In this document: positions 22,878 through 33,052 of the stretch, piece by piece
How positions within the stretch are numbered: position 1 is the stretch's first letter
Layout: every line of letters begins with the position of its first letter
Assembly: GCA_016800925.1 (NCBI GenBank)
Contig: JABCPU010000062.1
Coordinates: 62,001 to 126,000 of the forward strand
Length of the DNA: 64,000 nucleotides
From: Suillus spraguei
Taxonomy: Eukaryota; Basidiomycota; Agaricomycetes; Boletales; Suillaceae
Reading direction: 5' to 3'
Notes under the pieces: generated by a model
The model's input: only the letters and a program-made list of their open reading frames with translations
Database searches by the model: none
Told to the model about the DNA's origin: nothing
Translations under genes and position numbers: made by a program

Positions 22878-22888
22878 AAGATTAAAGT
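22878..22888 (+). promoter_or_regulatory. Putative self-primer binding site of element 1
   Basis: AAGATTAAAGT lies one base past the LTR end. It is the exact reverse complement of ACTTTAATCTT at 22605-22615. No tRNA-like TGG start is present here. In Tf1/sushi-type elements the first 11 nt of the transcript fold back on such a site and are cleaved to prime minus-strand synthesis. The same pair is intact in element 2 (38124-38134 with 38407-38417). Confidence 0.7.
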
Positions 22889-23074
22889 CTATTTTGATCG
22901 TCGACTATCTAGTCTTCGACCCTAAACCCTGATCGTCTAGATCAGCAGACTAGTGTACGCGTACACTGAGCAGATTGTCAAGAGAAGTCCTCTGACAGAA
23001 GAAAGCCCTGACGGACAGCAAGACAGCGCGTGTAGGCACCGAGAAAGTATAACTCATCAGAAGAATCATCAACC

Positions 23075-23910
23075 ATGTCGACCAAAGAGTTCGAATACAA
23101 GATCGGTCAACCGATTGGTTTTGATGGAGATCGTGATAACTCTCGCGAGTTTATCCAGTCGTGCAACTGCACTTTGACATCAATGAAAAGCTTTACACCA
23201 CCGACAAACAGAAGATCATCTACATAACATCCTTTATGACTGAAAGGAATGCTAAATCTTGGAAGGAACAATTCCTTGAACACGCCCAATCCACCGACAC
23301 TTCTGGACAAAAAGTTGGTTATGGGACAATGGCAGATTTTATGAAGAGCTTCAAAGAAGCATTCGAACCAGTGGATACCAAAGGAACCGCGCTCACAAGA
23401 CTCAGAGATCTCAAACAAGGAACTGGAGATCTCCACACCTATATCGCTGACTTTGAGGCACTTGCAGCCAAGGCTCAGATCATCGACAACGCAACGAAGA
23501 TCCAGTTCTTCCAAGACGGCCTTAATTGGGGTATCCTTACAAAGCTTTTCAACACGGGAGATGTCTCCGAAATATTCAGAGAAGTTGTACTGCAATGCAT
23601 TGCTATTGACAATGCCCATCATCGGCTTAACGCCATGAGGACACGTCATATTCCACAACAGAAGAAGAAGAACTACGGGAATGCACGGTATATTCCGAAC
23701 CGTGATTCCAACGCAATGGTCGTAGATCGAATCTCCGATATAGAGAGATCCGAATGCATGAAGAAAGGACAATGCTTCGGATGCAAGAAAACAGGACACC
23801 GCATTCATAATTGTCCTGAAAGAAAGAAGAAGACCCCACTCCGACAAACCGAAGTCAAAGGAGAAGAAGAAGATGAAGAAACCGTGAGATGGATTGTTGA
23901 GGATTTTTGA
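23075..23910 (+). pseudogene. gag: Gag of element 1 (one frameshift)
   Basis: Starts at ATG 23075 (MSTKEFEYKIGQPIGFDGD). A 1-nt deletion near 23166, judged against element 2, shifts the frame. The reading then runs open through a capsid-like region (WKEQFLEHAQ, LRDLKQGTGDLHTY) to a CX2CX4HX4C zinc knuckle (CFGCKKTGHRIHNC, about 23773-23814). It ends with a Lys-rich then Glu-rich tail and TGA at 23908-23910. Role: virus-like particle assembly and RNA packaging. Confidence 0.85.
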
Positions 23911-26900
23911 CCTGGAGAAACAAAGACTCGACGTATGTTTCTCCCAATGTAATACTAAGACTTGTACGTGCTGTAGGTGAAAGAAAAGAACTTCGTGTCC
24001 CTATCACCCTTCACTCGCGTACTCGCTTGAAATCCGTCGACACCACCGCTGTTATCGATTCAGGAGCAGCAGGAACATTCATCTCGGAAGAGTTTGTGAA
24101 ACTCCATCAAATCACACGATGAAAACTCAAAACACCGTTTCGAGTTACTATGGCAGATGGAACTCTTATCAAAGGGGGACCGATCACACATTACTGCCTT
24201 CTAGTGGTCAAAATCGACGACCGAACCATGTATGGGAAATTCAACATCACCAAATTAGGAAGAAGAGATCAAATCCTTCTTGGAATCCCATGGTTACAAG
24301 CAATGAACCCAATTATAGACTGGGCTGCTGAAACACTTATCCTTCCGCGGACGGATAAATCAGATGAGATTGAAATCGATCTAGATATGGATCGGAAGAA
24401 GAACGGGTTACCCCAACTCTTCAATCATATAACAAATGGCAACATTCCCGTCTTCCGAAACCGTTCATTGCTTCTCCTATTGATGTTCCTGAAGACCCGG
24501 AACCAGAAGTACGAATGCCACGTACTACAGACCCACTCCACGCGTCCAACTGCCAAGATCGGTATCACCAATTCCTCGCGCAGAGAAGCGCAAGAATGAA
24601 TCCGAACCCGAGTATCGGGTCGGACAAGAACCTATTGAGCAGCGGCCAATAGAAGAACAGAAACATGGAAAAAGGAAAACGGAAGAAGAACTCCCAGGGC
24701 GAAACACCAAGTACCAAAACTATCCAAGTTCTTTGTTCCCCCGAAAACCCTTTCAGCTTCAATAGAAGAAACCTCTGATAAAGAAGAACCCGTGCCCTCG
24801 TTGATCCCAACAGAGGATGATGACCAATTCGACACCATGCACGACATCTGGCATGCGCCAGAAGTACGTGAAATTTCTTCTTACAAGCTTGGAGATGGAG
24901 AATTTCTTGTGGAATATGATACCGATGGGTCAGCATGAGGATTATAGAAGAAGTATCCATGGATACGCCCTTACACGTGATGGAACTTCCCACTCGAACA
25001 ATCTTCCTCCTACTCCACGATTCCCCTTCCCCTCCGAAATATAGTAACAAAGCTCAGGAATTCGCCACGGATGAGAAAGAGAAGAAAAAGAAATCTTTCG
25101 AAGAATTGGTCCCGGAATATTTGTACGATTCGCAGACATCTTTGCTAAAGACGGACTGAACAAACTACCTCCCAAACGCCCTGGTATCGATCATCGGATC
25201 GACACCAAACCCGGTTTTATCCCTGCACATCTAAGGTTTACCCGCTGTCAGAAAAAGAACGCGCTGCTGTCAAAACGTTTATCGATGAAAACGTTGCGAA
25301 AGGCTTTATCTCAGAATCGAAGTCACCTCAAGCTAGTGGCTTTTTCTTTGTGGAAAAAGAGTGGAGAACTGCGTCCCTGTCAAGATTATCGCTACATCAA
25401 TGATTGGACAGTCAAGAACGCATATCCGCTCCCACTCCCTATTTCCCTTGTCGCACGCCTCCATAACGCACGGTTCTTTACGAAAATGGATATTCGGTCC
25501 GGTTATAACAATATTCGCATCCATCCTGATGATAGGTGGAAAGCTGCTTTTACCACAGAATTCGGCCTTTTTGAACCGAACGTCATGTTCTTTGGCCTTT
25601 GTAATTCCCCAGCAACCTTCCAAGCATACATGAATCGCACCTTTCAACAAGAAATCAATGAAGGATGGATGGTTATCTATATGGACGATATCCTGATTTT
25701 CTCTACGACTATGGCAGAACACCGCGAACGGACAAACGAGTTTTGATGAAATACGAAAGGAACACCTATTCCTGAAACCGGAGAAATGTACCTTCGATGC
25801 AGAAGAAGTGGAATACCTCGGAATGATAATTCGCCCCGGACAAGTTGCTATGGACACCGCCAAGACCAAGGGAATCTCCGAATGGCCAATCCCGAAATCT
25901 GTAAAAGATGTTCGGTCATTCCTCGGTTTTTGCAACTTTTACCGCACGTTCATTTCCCACTATTCTGACATTGCCGACCCCTTATCGATTTAACAAAGAA
26001 AGATAAGGCCTTTGAATGGTCAACTGAATGCATGGACACCTTCGAAGAACTGAAACGACGCTTCACATCCCAACCGGTACTCCGTAACCCTGATCCTTCC
26101 CGACAATTTGCCATTGCTACCGACGCTTCGCTCGTAGCAACTGGCGGAGTTCTCTGCAAACTGATGAGAATGGTGTTTATCACCCATGTGCATATCTCTC
26201 ACAGTCCTTGAACCCCGCAGAACGCAATTATCAGATCTTTGATCGGGAACTCCTTGCCGTGATCCGGGCATGAACGAATGGCGTCATTATCTTGAAGGAA
26301 ACCCCACCCGTCCTGGTATTCACCGACCATAAGAACCTTCTGTACTTTAGAAGTGCACAGAAGCTTACCCGTCGCCAAGCACGTTGGCAATTGATTTTGT
26401 CTATTTACGACATCGAACTGCATCACGTTGCAGGTACTAAATTAGCAGTACCTGATGCACTATCCCGCTGGCCTGATTATGACTCTGGTAAAGACGATAA
26501 CGAAGACCAAACCCTCCTCCCTGATGCTCTATTCGTTCATCTTATTGACACCGACCTGCAGGATGTACTGTCATCCTCTGACCCCCTCGACGACCCTGTC
26601 TTCAAGACAGCGTCTGATGCCCTTGATGGCGTGTGCCTGCCTCCTATGAAATCGGCACTCTCCGATTGGAAGATGAGGAAATGTCCTCTATTTTAAGAAC
26701 CGCGCCTATATTCCACCGGCGCATCCGCCCGATATCTTAAACGGTATCACGATCATCCTACCGCGGGCACCCCGGTAGATTCAAAACTGAAGAACTCGTA
26801 AAACGGAAGCCTGGTGGCCTGCAATGGGCTCTTATATTCGGAAATATGTTGAGGGTTGCGCCCTTTGCCAGCAAATGAAAGCGGATACTCATCCTGTTCG

Positions 26901-27982
26901 ACCTCCGCTCATGCCTATTCCCTCGTCGGCTGTTCGCCCGTTCTCCCAGGTCTCCGTTGATCTCATCACTGACCTCCCCGTCTCTGGAGGCTTTGACAGT
27001 ATCATGGTCGTGGTAGACCATGGCCTTACGAAGGGGGTAATTATTATCCCTTGTTTGAAAACCATCACTTCAGAAGGTGTGGCTAAGCTATTTTTGAAAC
27101 ACGTTTACCGATGATTTGGACTCCATGACAAAGTCATATCAGATCGAGGACCGCAATTCCTATCTCGTTTCTCAAAGGAACTTGCCCGACTTCTTGACTA
27201 CGTCATCACTCCATCCACGGCTTACCACCCACAGACTGACGGCCAAACCGAAAGGCTAAATCAAGAACTTGAAACCTATCTTCGCATCTATTGCCGTAAC
27301 AACCCCGAAGATTGGGTAGAACACCTACCAATCGCCGAATTTGTCCATAACCACCGAAAACATGATGCAAGGAACGCATCACCCTTTTATCTAATGATGG
27401 GATATGAACCACGCGCTATCCCTCATCTTATCCCGATTCATCAGTCCCGCAGCAGAAGACCGAGTACGATCTCTGCAGAAGATAAGAGAAGAAGCAATCG
27501 CCTGTCATAACATTGCAATGCAGACGATGGCCGAATGATCCCGAGGAGATAAGTACACCCCATGGAAGATTGGAGATAAGGTTTGGCTATCTGCCGCTAA
27601 TCTTAGACTCAAACTCCCGTCAAGAAACTGCCCGAAGCGATACGGACCTTTCCCGATCATCGATGTCTTATCTCCCATCACGTTCACGCTCAAGCTCCCT
27701 CCTCAGTGGAAAATCCACCCCACATTCCACGCTTCTGTTTATCATCCTATAGCGAAACAGACGTACACGGCCCGAACTTCCCTGAACCACCACCTGATAT
27801 CATCGAAGAAGAAGAAGAATATGAAATAGAAGCTATTCTTTCTCACAAAGGAACCGGCATCGCCGACGTTATCTGTTTCTTGGAAAGGATATTCATCGGG
27901 AGATAACGAATGGCTCCCAGAAAAGAACTTGAAAAACTCCGCTCGAATCTTGAATGCTTATAAGAAGCAACACGCCCTCTGA
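23911..27982 (+). pseudogene. pol: Pol of element 1: protease, RT, RNase H, integrase, chromodomain
   Basis: Recognisable in order: retropepsin motif AVIDSGAAGTFIS (about 24052-24090); RT with [24 protein letters not shown] and the catalytic YMDD (25678-25689); RNase H ([11 protein letters not shown] about 26115, TDHKNLLYF about 26320, PDALSR about 26452); integrase HHCC finger (CALCQQMK), [17 protein letters not shown] and QTERLNQE for the D,D,E triad (26955, 27140, 27250); and a chromodomain ([11 protein letters not shown], then a WKGYSS-like part) ending at TGA 27982. A TGA at 24120 in the protease and several 1-nt frameshifts (about 25215, 25745, 25980, 26150, 26270, 26690) inactivate it. 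The TGA is CGA in element 2. Confidence 0.92.
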
Positions 27983-28036
27983 TTATTCCTTCAGTCAATC
28001 AACTCGCACAGCACTTGATCAACTACCACCATTGAA

Positions 28037-29480
28037 ATGTCTTTCCCCACTGCATACATCACCCCCGTCACTGTTGCAACAATGACTCCGACTCTGAAAC
28101 GAACAATACGGAAATCTCACCACTGAAATTGATAACACCTCCTACATCGAAGCGCCATCCTCTGCGAGGGACATGCCCTTGAAATCGAAAGAATTCTTAC
28201 TGAACGAGGCGCTTCCCTGCCTTACTCCTCGTTAACATCATCCGCACCGCAGCACTTATGAAGCCACGCCAAGATATTACAGAAGCCACACACCGACATC
28301 GCTTCTTACATCTTCAAAAACGCATTCGTGCTTACGCTATGTTGCTTTTCCCAATTCTTTTAAAAATGATGTTGAAGAAGCTATTCACATCATTGCCGAA
28401 CGTCGAGCAGGTGTTGCTCGACCTCCCTCTCCGCAGGAAGATACGCCACTTCCTATTCCAGCACCCTCATCTTCGCATGTTTATTCTAGTCTTGACGCCT
28501 TTACTGGCTTATATACTGCTGTCCAAGAGATTGGACAACTCACCAACAAGGTTGTCGAAACAATCCAGCAATCAGTCGCTGAAACCAGAGCGGCTAGAAA
28601 TCTAGTAGAAGAAGCTATCACTGATCTTCAACAAACGCAGTCGAACCTTGCATCTCCTCGAACCCATCTCCTATCGCACAATCCTCATCATTCCCGTTAC
28701 GACTCTCTTGATTGCCCAGATTGGTTATATGAACCCTGCACAGAAGAGCAGTGTGAGGCCGCTAAACTATTAGGTATCCCGTACCGAGCTGGTAACACTC
28801 GGCCCTCGACTTCGCGACCTTCATATCCATCCCCCTATGTCTATCCCATCGTCATTCGGTCCTATGGATCCTGTTTCACCAGTCTTAGTAAAAGACTTCG
28901 GCATCACTTCTCCTCTTCCTCCACTGAACTTCTTGCGGCTGCTGAACGAGCAGTCACCCCGGACCTCCCTACGTCAGCATACACGTTGTCTCCCCCAACA
29001 GGCGCAACTTAAGCGAGCTAACACCCTTGCCTTAAAACGTATGAAGAAAATAAGGGAAAGAAGCGCGCCAGATCCACTAGTCCCACGCCATCATCTCTCC
29101 GTCACCTTTGCGCAAAGTCCATTCCAACCCTGACGAGAACATGAAGTGCCGTGTCTGTGGATTGCTTGGACATCGTCAGAAGAATTGCGCGGAATATCAG
29201 TGCAAGGTTTGCAGATATTGGTCGCCCACCATCTATCCCTTTACTGTCCTCACGAGTCGGGCCCCTCCCTTCGAGTTAACATGGAAGGATGAAGGTTCTA
29301 TGATGCACTTCGTACCTGGGAGAAACAGCTTGACGATGAACGTATTCAGAGAGAAAAGAAGAGGGACTCTAAACGCGCGCTGGTCTTGAAGAAGCCAAGT
29401 ATATGATGAGCGGGTCGTTTGCTGATGAAGACTACGAGTTCAGCGATGACCCCGTTTACTATGCGAATCAAAGTGAGTAA
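28037..29480 (+). pseudogene. ORF3 of element 1: extra protein with C-terminal zinc knuckle
   Basis: A third sense ORF begins at ATG 28037, 55 nt after the pol stop, and ends at TAA 29478-29480, just before the polypurine tract. It is broken by frameshifts, but its frame is followed by comparison with element 2. It contains an N-terminal helical region (HALEIERILTERG, FLHLQKRIRAYAMLLFP, EEAIHIIAERRAG), a Pro-rich linker, a coiled-coil-like part (LTNKVVETIQQSVAETRAAR) and CPDWLYEPC. It then has a Lys/Arg-rich stretch, a CX2CX4HX4C knuckle at about 29143-29184 (CRVCGLLGHRQKNC) followed by CKVC, and an acidic C-terminus. Function unknown; nucleic-acid binding is inferred from the knuckle. Confidence 0.7.
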
Positions 29481-29512
29481 AGTCGGTGACTTTACGTGTA
29501 AAAAGGGGGTAA

Positions 29513-29985
29513 TGTTACAATCGTACGTGCCCCTATTCATTTTCTTACTTCATTTACCTTGTATATTACGTAACATGATTCCGACTCATATGCTCAACGC
29601 ATTTGTACTATAGTTGCCTTCCTTCTTTGGATACGCACTTACATTCTCACACTCTCTTGGTCTGTGCGCACATATTGGCCTATTTAAGCACAGTGTACTT
29701 GTAGTAGATTCACTACTTTAATCTTACTGGGTTTTACCTGGAATCTCCTTCGCTTAGGTCTCCAACCTAAGTCGTCTTGAATCGTCTCTAAGTCTAAGCA
29801 CTCCTTAGCCTTAGTCTCTATTCTCGCGGATACCTCTTAGACTTGTCTTTGAGGCTGAACCCTTGATCGTACTCGGAACGCGTTCCTTGTACTTTCACCT
29901 TGTCCTTTTCTGGACATTGTAAGAACTCCCAGCAGACCGCTGTGTCTTTTCACTGTCGCTGGTGACGCCACCCCAGTTCGTAACA
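29513..29985 (+). repeat. 3' LTR of element 1
   Basis: 473 bp, TGTTACAATCG to CCAGTTCGTAACA. Preceded by the polypurine tract AAAAAGGGGGTAA and followed by the TTGAC duplication. Seven of the ten transitions separating it from the 5' LTR fall at CpG (CG versus TG or CA). Confidence 0.92.
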
Positions 29986-30118
29986 TTGACAGTGATGTGT
30001 TCTAGTGTAGTGCCAAGTATGATTGTTTCTGCAAGTCGCAGAATGAAATCAACTCCAAGCTTTCAGCATTGCCCTGTTTACCTCTTGCATACTTAGAAGT
30101 TGTGAACTTGTAAATTGC

Positions 30119-31043
30119 TGTAATGAACATATTGGCGCTGGCCTTAAAACCCATCTTTTAGCACTTGTCTCACGTCTATAGGAGTTTCCACTCATCCAAA
30201 GGCCATATTGCTCCTTTAGCGCATACCGGCGGCATCTCACGCTTACCGCACACCATACCGATTGCTGCACCATGTTCCACATACTGATGTCCTTCCATGT
30301 CCTTGCTCATCCACATAGCTCCATTTGGTGCATAGTTTGGTTTATGTTCATTATCACTGATTCCATAGCAAGTCTTATTACATGTTGCCTCGTGCTGCAG
30401 CCACCTTGTGCTATGTTTACATATGGTGGTTACTGTACTTGAGCGCTACTGATTTCGCCTAATGCATCCTGACTACATACAATATAGGATATAAGCACCA
30501 CATACCCTGCATAATACAGTACCTGATTTGTACCTCGTTTTCACCATACTATAGGTCAGGATTATTGTCTAGCTCTGGATCTACCCAGTAGTGGACTTAG
30601 TCTTTAAAGTTCTTTACCGCTCGTTAATCAATTTCACTTGTTCACCGTTACCACTGGCATACTGCTAGATTCTTGACCCCTATTTTGACTGAACTTCATG
30701 CTTACCACCACTTTACCGCTGAAAGTACTGTGGTTTTCTTTACTGTTTCTTTGCACCACTCACACCTTACCACTACCACTAACTTTATCGCTCAACATTG
30801 CTTGCTCAACGCAATGTTTCCAAGCATTGTTTCGACCATGGTAGTACCACTACATACAATGCTAATTCTGGTAGCAGCTTAACCACTGACTACAATGCTA
30901 CTTTCGCACATTGGTTTGACTCGAACTTAGCTATACTAACAGGCATCCCCCTTTAGGGTCGAACGCTCTTGCTTAACAAGTGAAGCAGACTAGACAGAGC
31001 GCAAGACTCACATACTAACTTAGGAGGTAGTTTATCTACAGCC
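30119..31043 (-). mobile_element. LTR family B copy, inverted, truncated by element 2
   Basis: The reverse complement ends TGTTCATTACA at 30119. Its start should read TGTAAAGATACAACCTAGCC, but the copy stops after TTTATCTACAGCC at 31043, where element 2 begins. About 30 bp of the LTR are missing and do not reappear on the far side of element 2. It aligns with 19426-20389. Confidence 0.6.
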
Positions 31044-31513
31044 TGTTATGAACTGGGGTGGCGTCACCAGCGACAGTGAAAAGACACAGCGGTCTGCTGG
31101 GAGTTCTTACAATGTCCAGAAGAGGACAAGGTGAAAGTACAAGGAACGCGTTCCGAGTACGATCAAGGGTTCAGCCTCAAAGACAAGTCTAAGAGGTATC
31201 CGCGAGAATAGAGACTAAGGCTAAGGAGTGCTTAGACTTAGAGACGATTCAAGACAACTTAGGTTGGAGACCTAAGCGAAGGAGATTCCAGGTAAAACCC
31301 AGTAAGATTAAAGTAAGAATCTACTACAAGTACACTGTGCTTAAATAGGCCAATATGTGCGCACAGACCAGATAACCGTGAGAATGTAAATGTGTATCCT
31401 AAATAAGGAAGGCATGTATCGTACAGATGCGTTGAGCATATGAGTCAGAGTCCGTTACGTAATATACAAGGTAAATGAATAGAAAATGAATAGGGGTACG
31501 TACAATTGTAACA
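31044..31513 (-). repeat. 3' LTR of element 2
   Basis: 470 bp; the reverse complement starts TGTTACAATTG and ends CCAGTTCATAACA. It keeps the ACTTTAATCTT motif. Confidence 0.9.
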
Positions 31514-31546
31514 TTACCCCCGTGTTATACTGAAAGTCACTGACTT

Positions 31547-33001
31547 TCAATCACTTTGGTTCGCATAGTAGACGGGATCGTCACTCCATTCGTAGTCTTC
31601 ATCAGCAAAGGATCCACTCATCATGTACTTAGCTTCCTCCAGACCAGCGCGTCGTTTAGAGTCCCTTCTTTTCTCTGCTTGAATGCGTTCATCGTCAAGC
31701 TGCTTTTCCCAAGCACGAAGTGCGTCATAGAATCCCTCATCTTTCCAAGTTAATTCGAAGGGAGGGGCCCAACTCGGTTAGGGCAGTAAAGGGACAATGA
31801 GTCGGCGACCAATATCTGCAAACCTTGCACTGATATTCCGCACAATTCTTCTGACGATGTCCTAGTAATCCACAGATGCGGCATTTCATGTTCTCATCAG
31901 GGTTAGAATGGGCTTTGCATAAGGGAGACGGGGAAATGATGGGCGTAGGACTAGTGGATCTAGCGCGCTTCTTTCCCTTTTCTTTGTCATACGTTTTAAG
32001 GCAAGAGTGTTCTGCCGCTTGAGTTGCGCTTGTTGAGAGAGGACAAGTGTATGCCGACATGGGAAGATCCGGGGTGATGTCTCATTCGGCATCGTAAGAA
32101 GTTCGGCTGAGAAGAAGGGGAGGTGATACCAAAGTCTTTTACTAAGACTGGTGAGACGGGATCCATAGGACCAAATGATGATGGGATGGACATAGGAGGA
32201 TGTATATGAAGATCACGAAGTCGAGGACCGAGTGTTACCAACTCAGTGGCAGGGATACCTAGTAGTTTAGCGGCCTCGCACTGCTCCTCTGTGCAGGGTT
32301 CATATAGCCAGTCAGGACAGTCAAGAGAGGTCGTGACGAGGGATGATGAAGTTGATTGGTCGATGGGGATGGTGTTCGAGGGGATGCAAGGTCGACTGTG
32401 TTTGTTGTAGATGGTGATAGCTTCTTCTACTAGATTTCTAGCCGCTCTGGTTTCAGCGACTGATTGCTGGATTGTTTCGACAACTTATTGGTGAGTTGTC
32501 CGATCTCTTGGACAGCAGTGTATAGCCAGTAAAGGCGTCAAGACTAGAATAAACACGCGAAGATGAGGGTGCTGGAACAGGAAGTGGCGTATCTTCCTGC
32601 GGAGAGGGAGGTCGAGCAACACCTGCTCGACGTTCGGCAATGATGTGAATAGCTTCTTCAACATCATTTTTAAAAGAATTGGGAAAGAGCAACATAGCGT
32701 AAGCACGAATGCGTTTTTGAAGATGTAAAAAGCGATGCGGTATGTGGCTTCTGTAATATCCTTGCGGTGACTTCGATAAGTGCTGCGGTGCAGATGATGT
32801 TAACGAGGAGTAAGGCGGGAAGGCGCCTCGTTCAGTAAGAATTCTTTCGATTTCAAGGGCATGTCCCTCGCAGAGGATGGCGGCTTCAATGTAAGAGGTG
32901 TTATCAATTTCGGTGGTGAGATTTCCGTATTGTTCGGTTTCAGAGTTGGAGTCATTGTTGGCGACAGTGACGGGGGTGATGTATGCGGTGGGGAAAGACA
33001 T
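31547..33001 (-). pseudogene. ORF3 of element 2: extra protein with C-terminal zinc knuckle
   Basis: Starts at ATG 33001 (MSFPTAYITPVTVANNDSN), 52 nt past the pol stop, and stays open for about 165 codons (to about 32510) before a frameshift. Later parts are readable: CPDWLYEPCTEEQCEAAKLL (about 32311-32252), a Lys/Arg-rich tract (about 32000), the knuckle CRICGLLGHRQKNC (about 31890-31849) and CKVC. The C-terminus holds FELTWKDEGFYDALRAWEK and a DEDYEWSDDPVYYANQ-like acidic end, stopping at 31547-31549 next to the polypurine tract. The intact length would be about 484 residues. The family was not recognised. Its position after the chromodomain is where env-like or accessory ORFs sit in some LTR elements, but no signal peptide or membrane helix is visible. 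Confidence 0.72.
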
Positions 33002-33052
33002 TTCAATGGTAGTTGATCAAGTGCTAGTGCGAGTTGATTGACTGGAGGATAA

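Larger units (their letters stand above)
22402..29985 (+). mobile_element. Ty3/gypsy chromodomain retrotransposon, element 1 (full length, inactive)
   Basis: 7584 bp bounded by direct LTRs (22402-22876 and 29513-29985) and by a perfect TTGAC duplication (22397-22401 and 29986-29990). The order is 5' LTR, primer site, gag, protease, RT, RNase H, integrase, chromodomain, extra ORF3, polypurine tract (AAAAAGGGGGTAA) and 3' LTR. The two LTRs differ at about ten transitions, one transversion and two 1-nt indels, so the insertion is not very recent. Frameshifts and stops are scattered through gag-pol. Element 2 (31044-38618) is a second copy in the opposite orientation. Confidence 0.95.

Noticed and set aside
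25333..25935. 200-codon antisense ORF over reverse transcriptase of element 1 (and the matching one in element 2)
   Set aside because: The opposite strand encodes conserved RT motifs including YMDD; the antisense frame is a by-product.
28037..29480. ORF3 as an envelope gene
   Set aside because: No signal peptide, membrane helix or glycosylation-rich ectodomain is visible; the knuckle and Lys/Arg tract argue for nucleic-acid binding.
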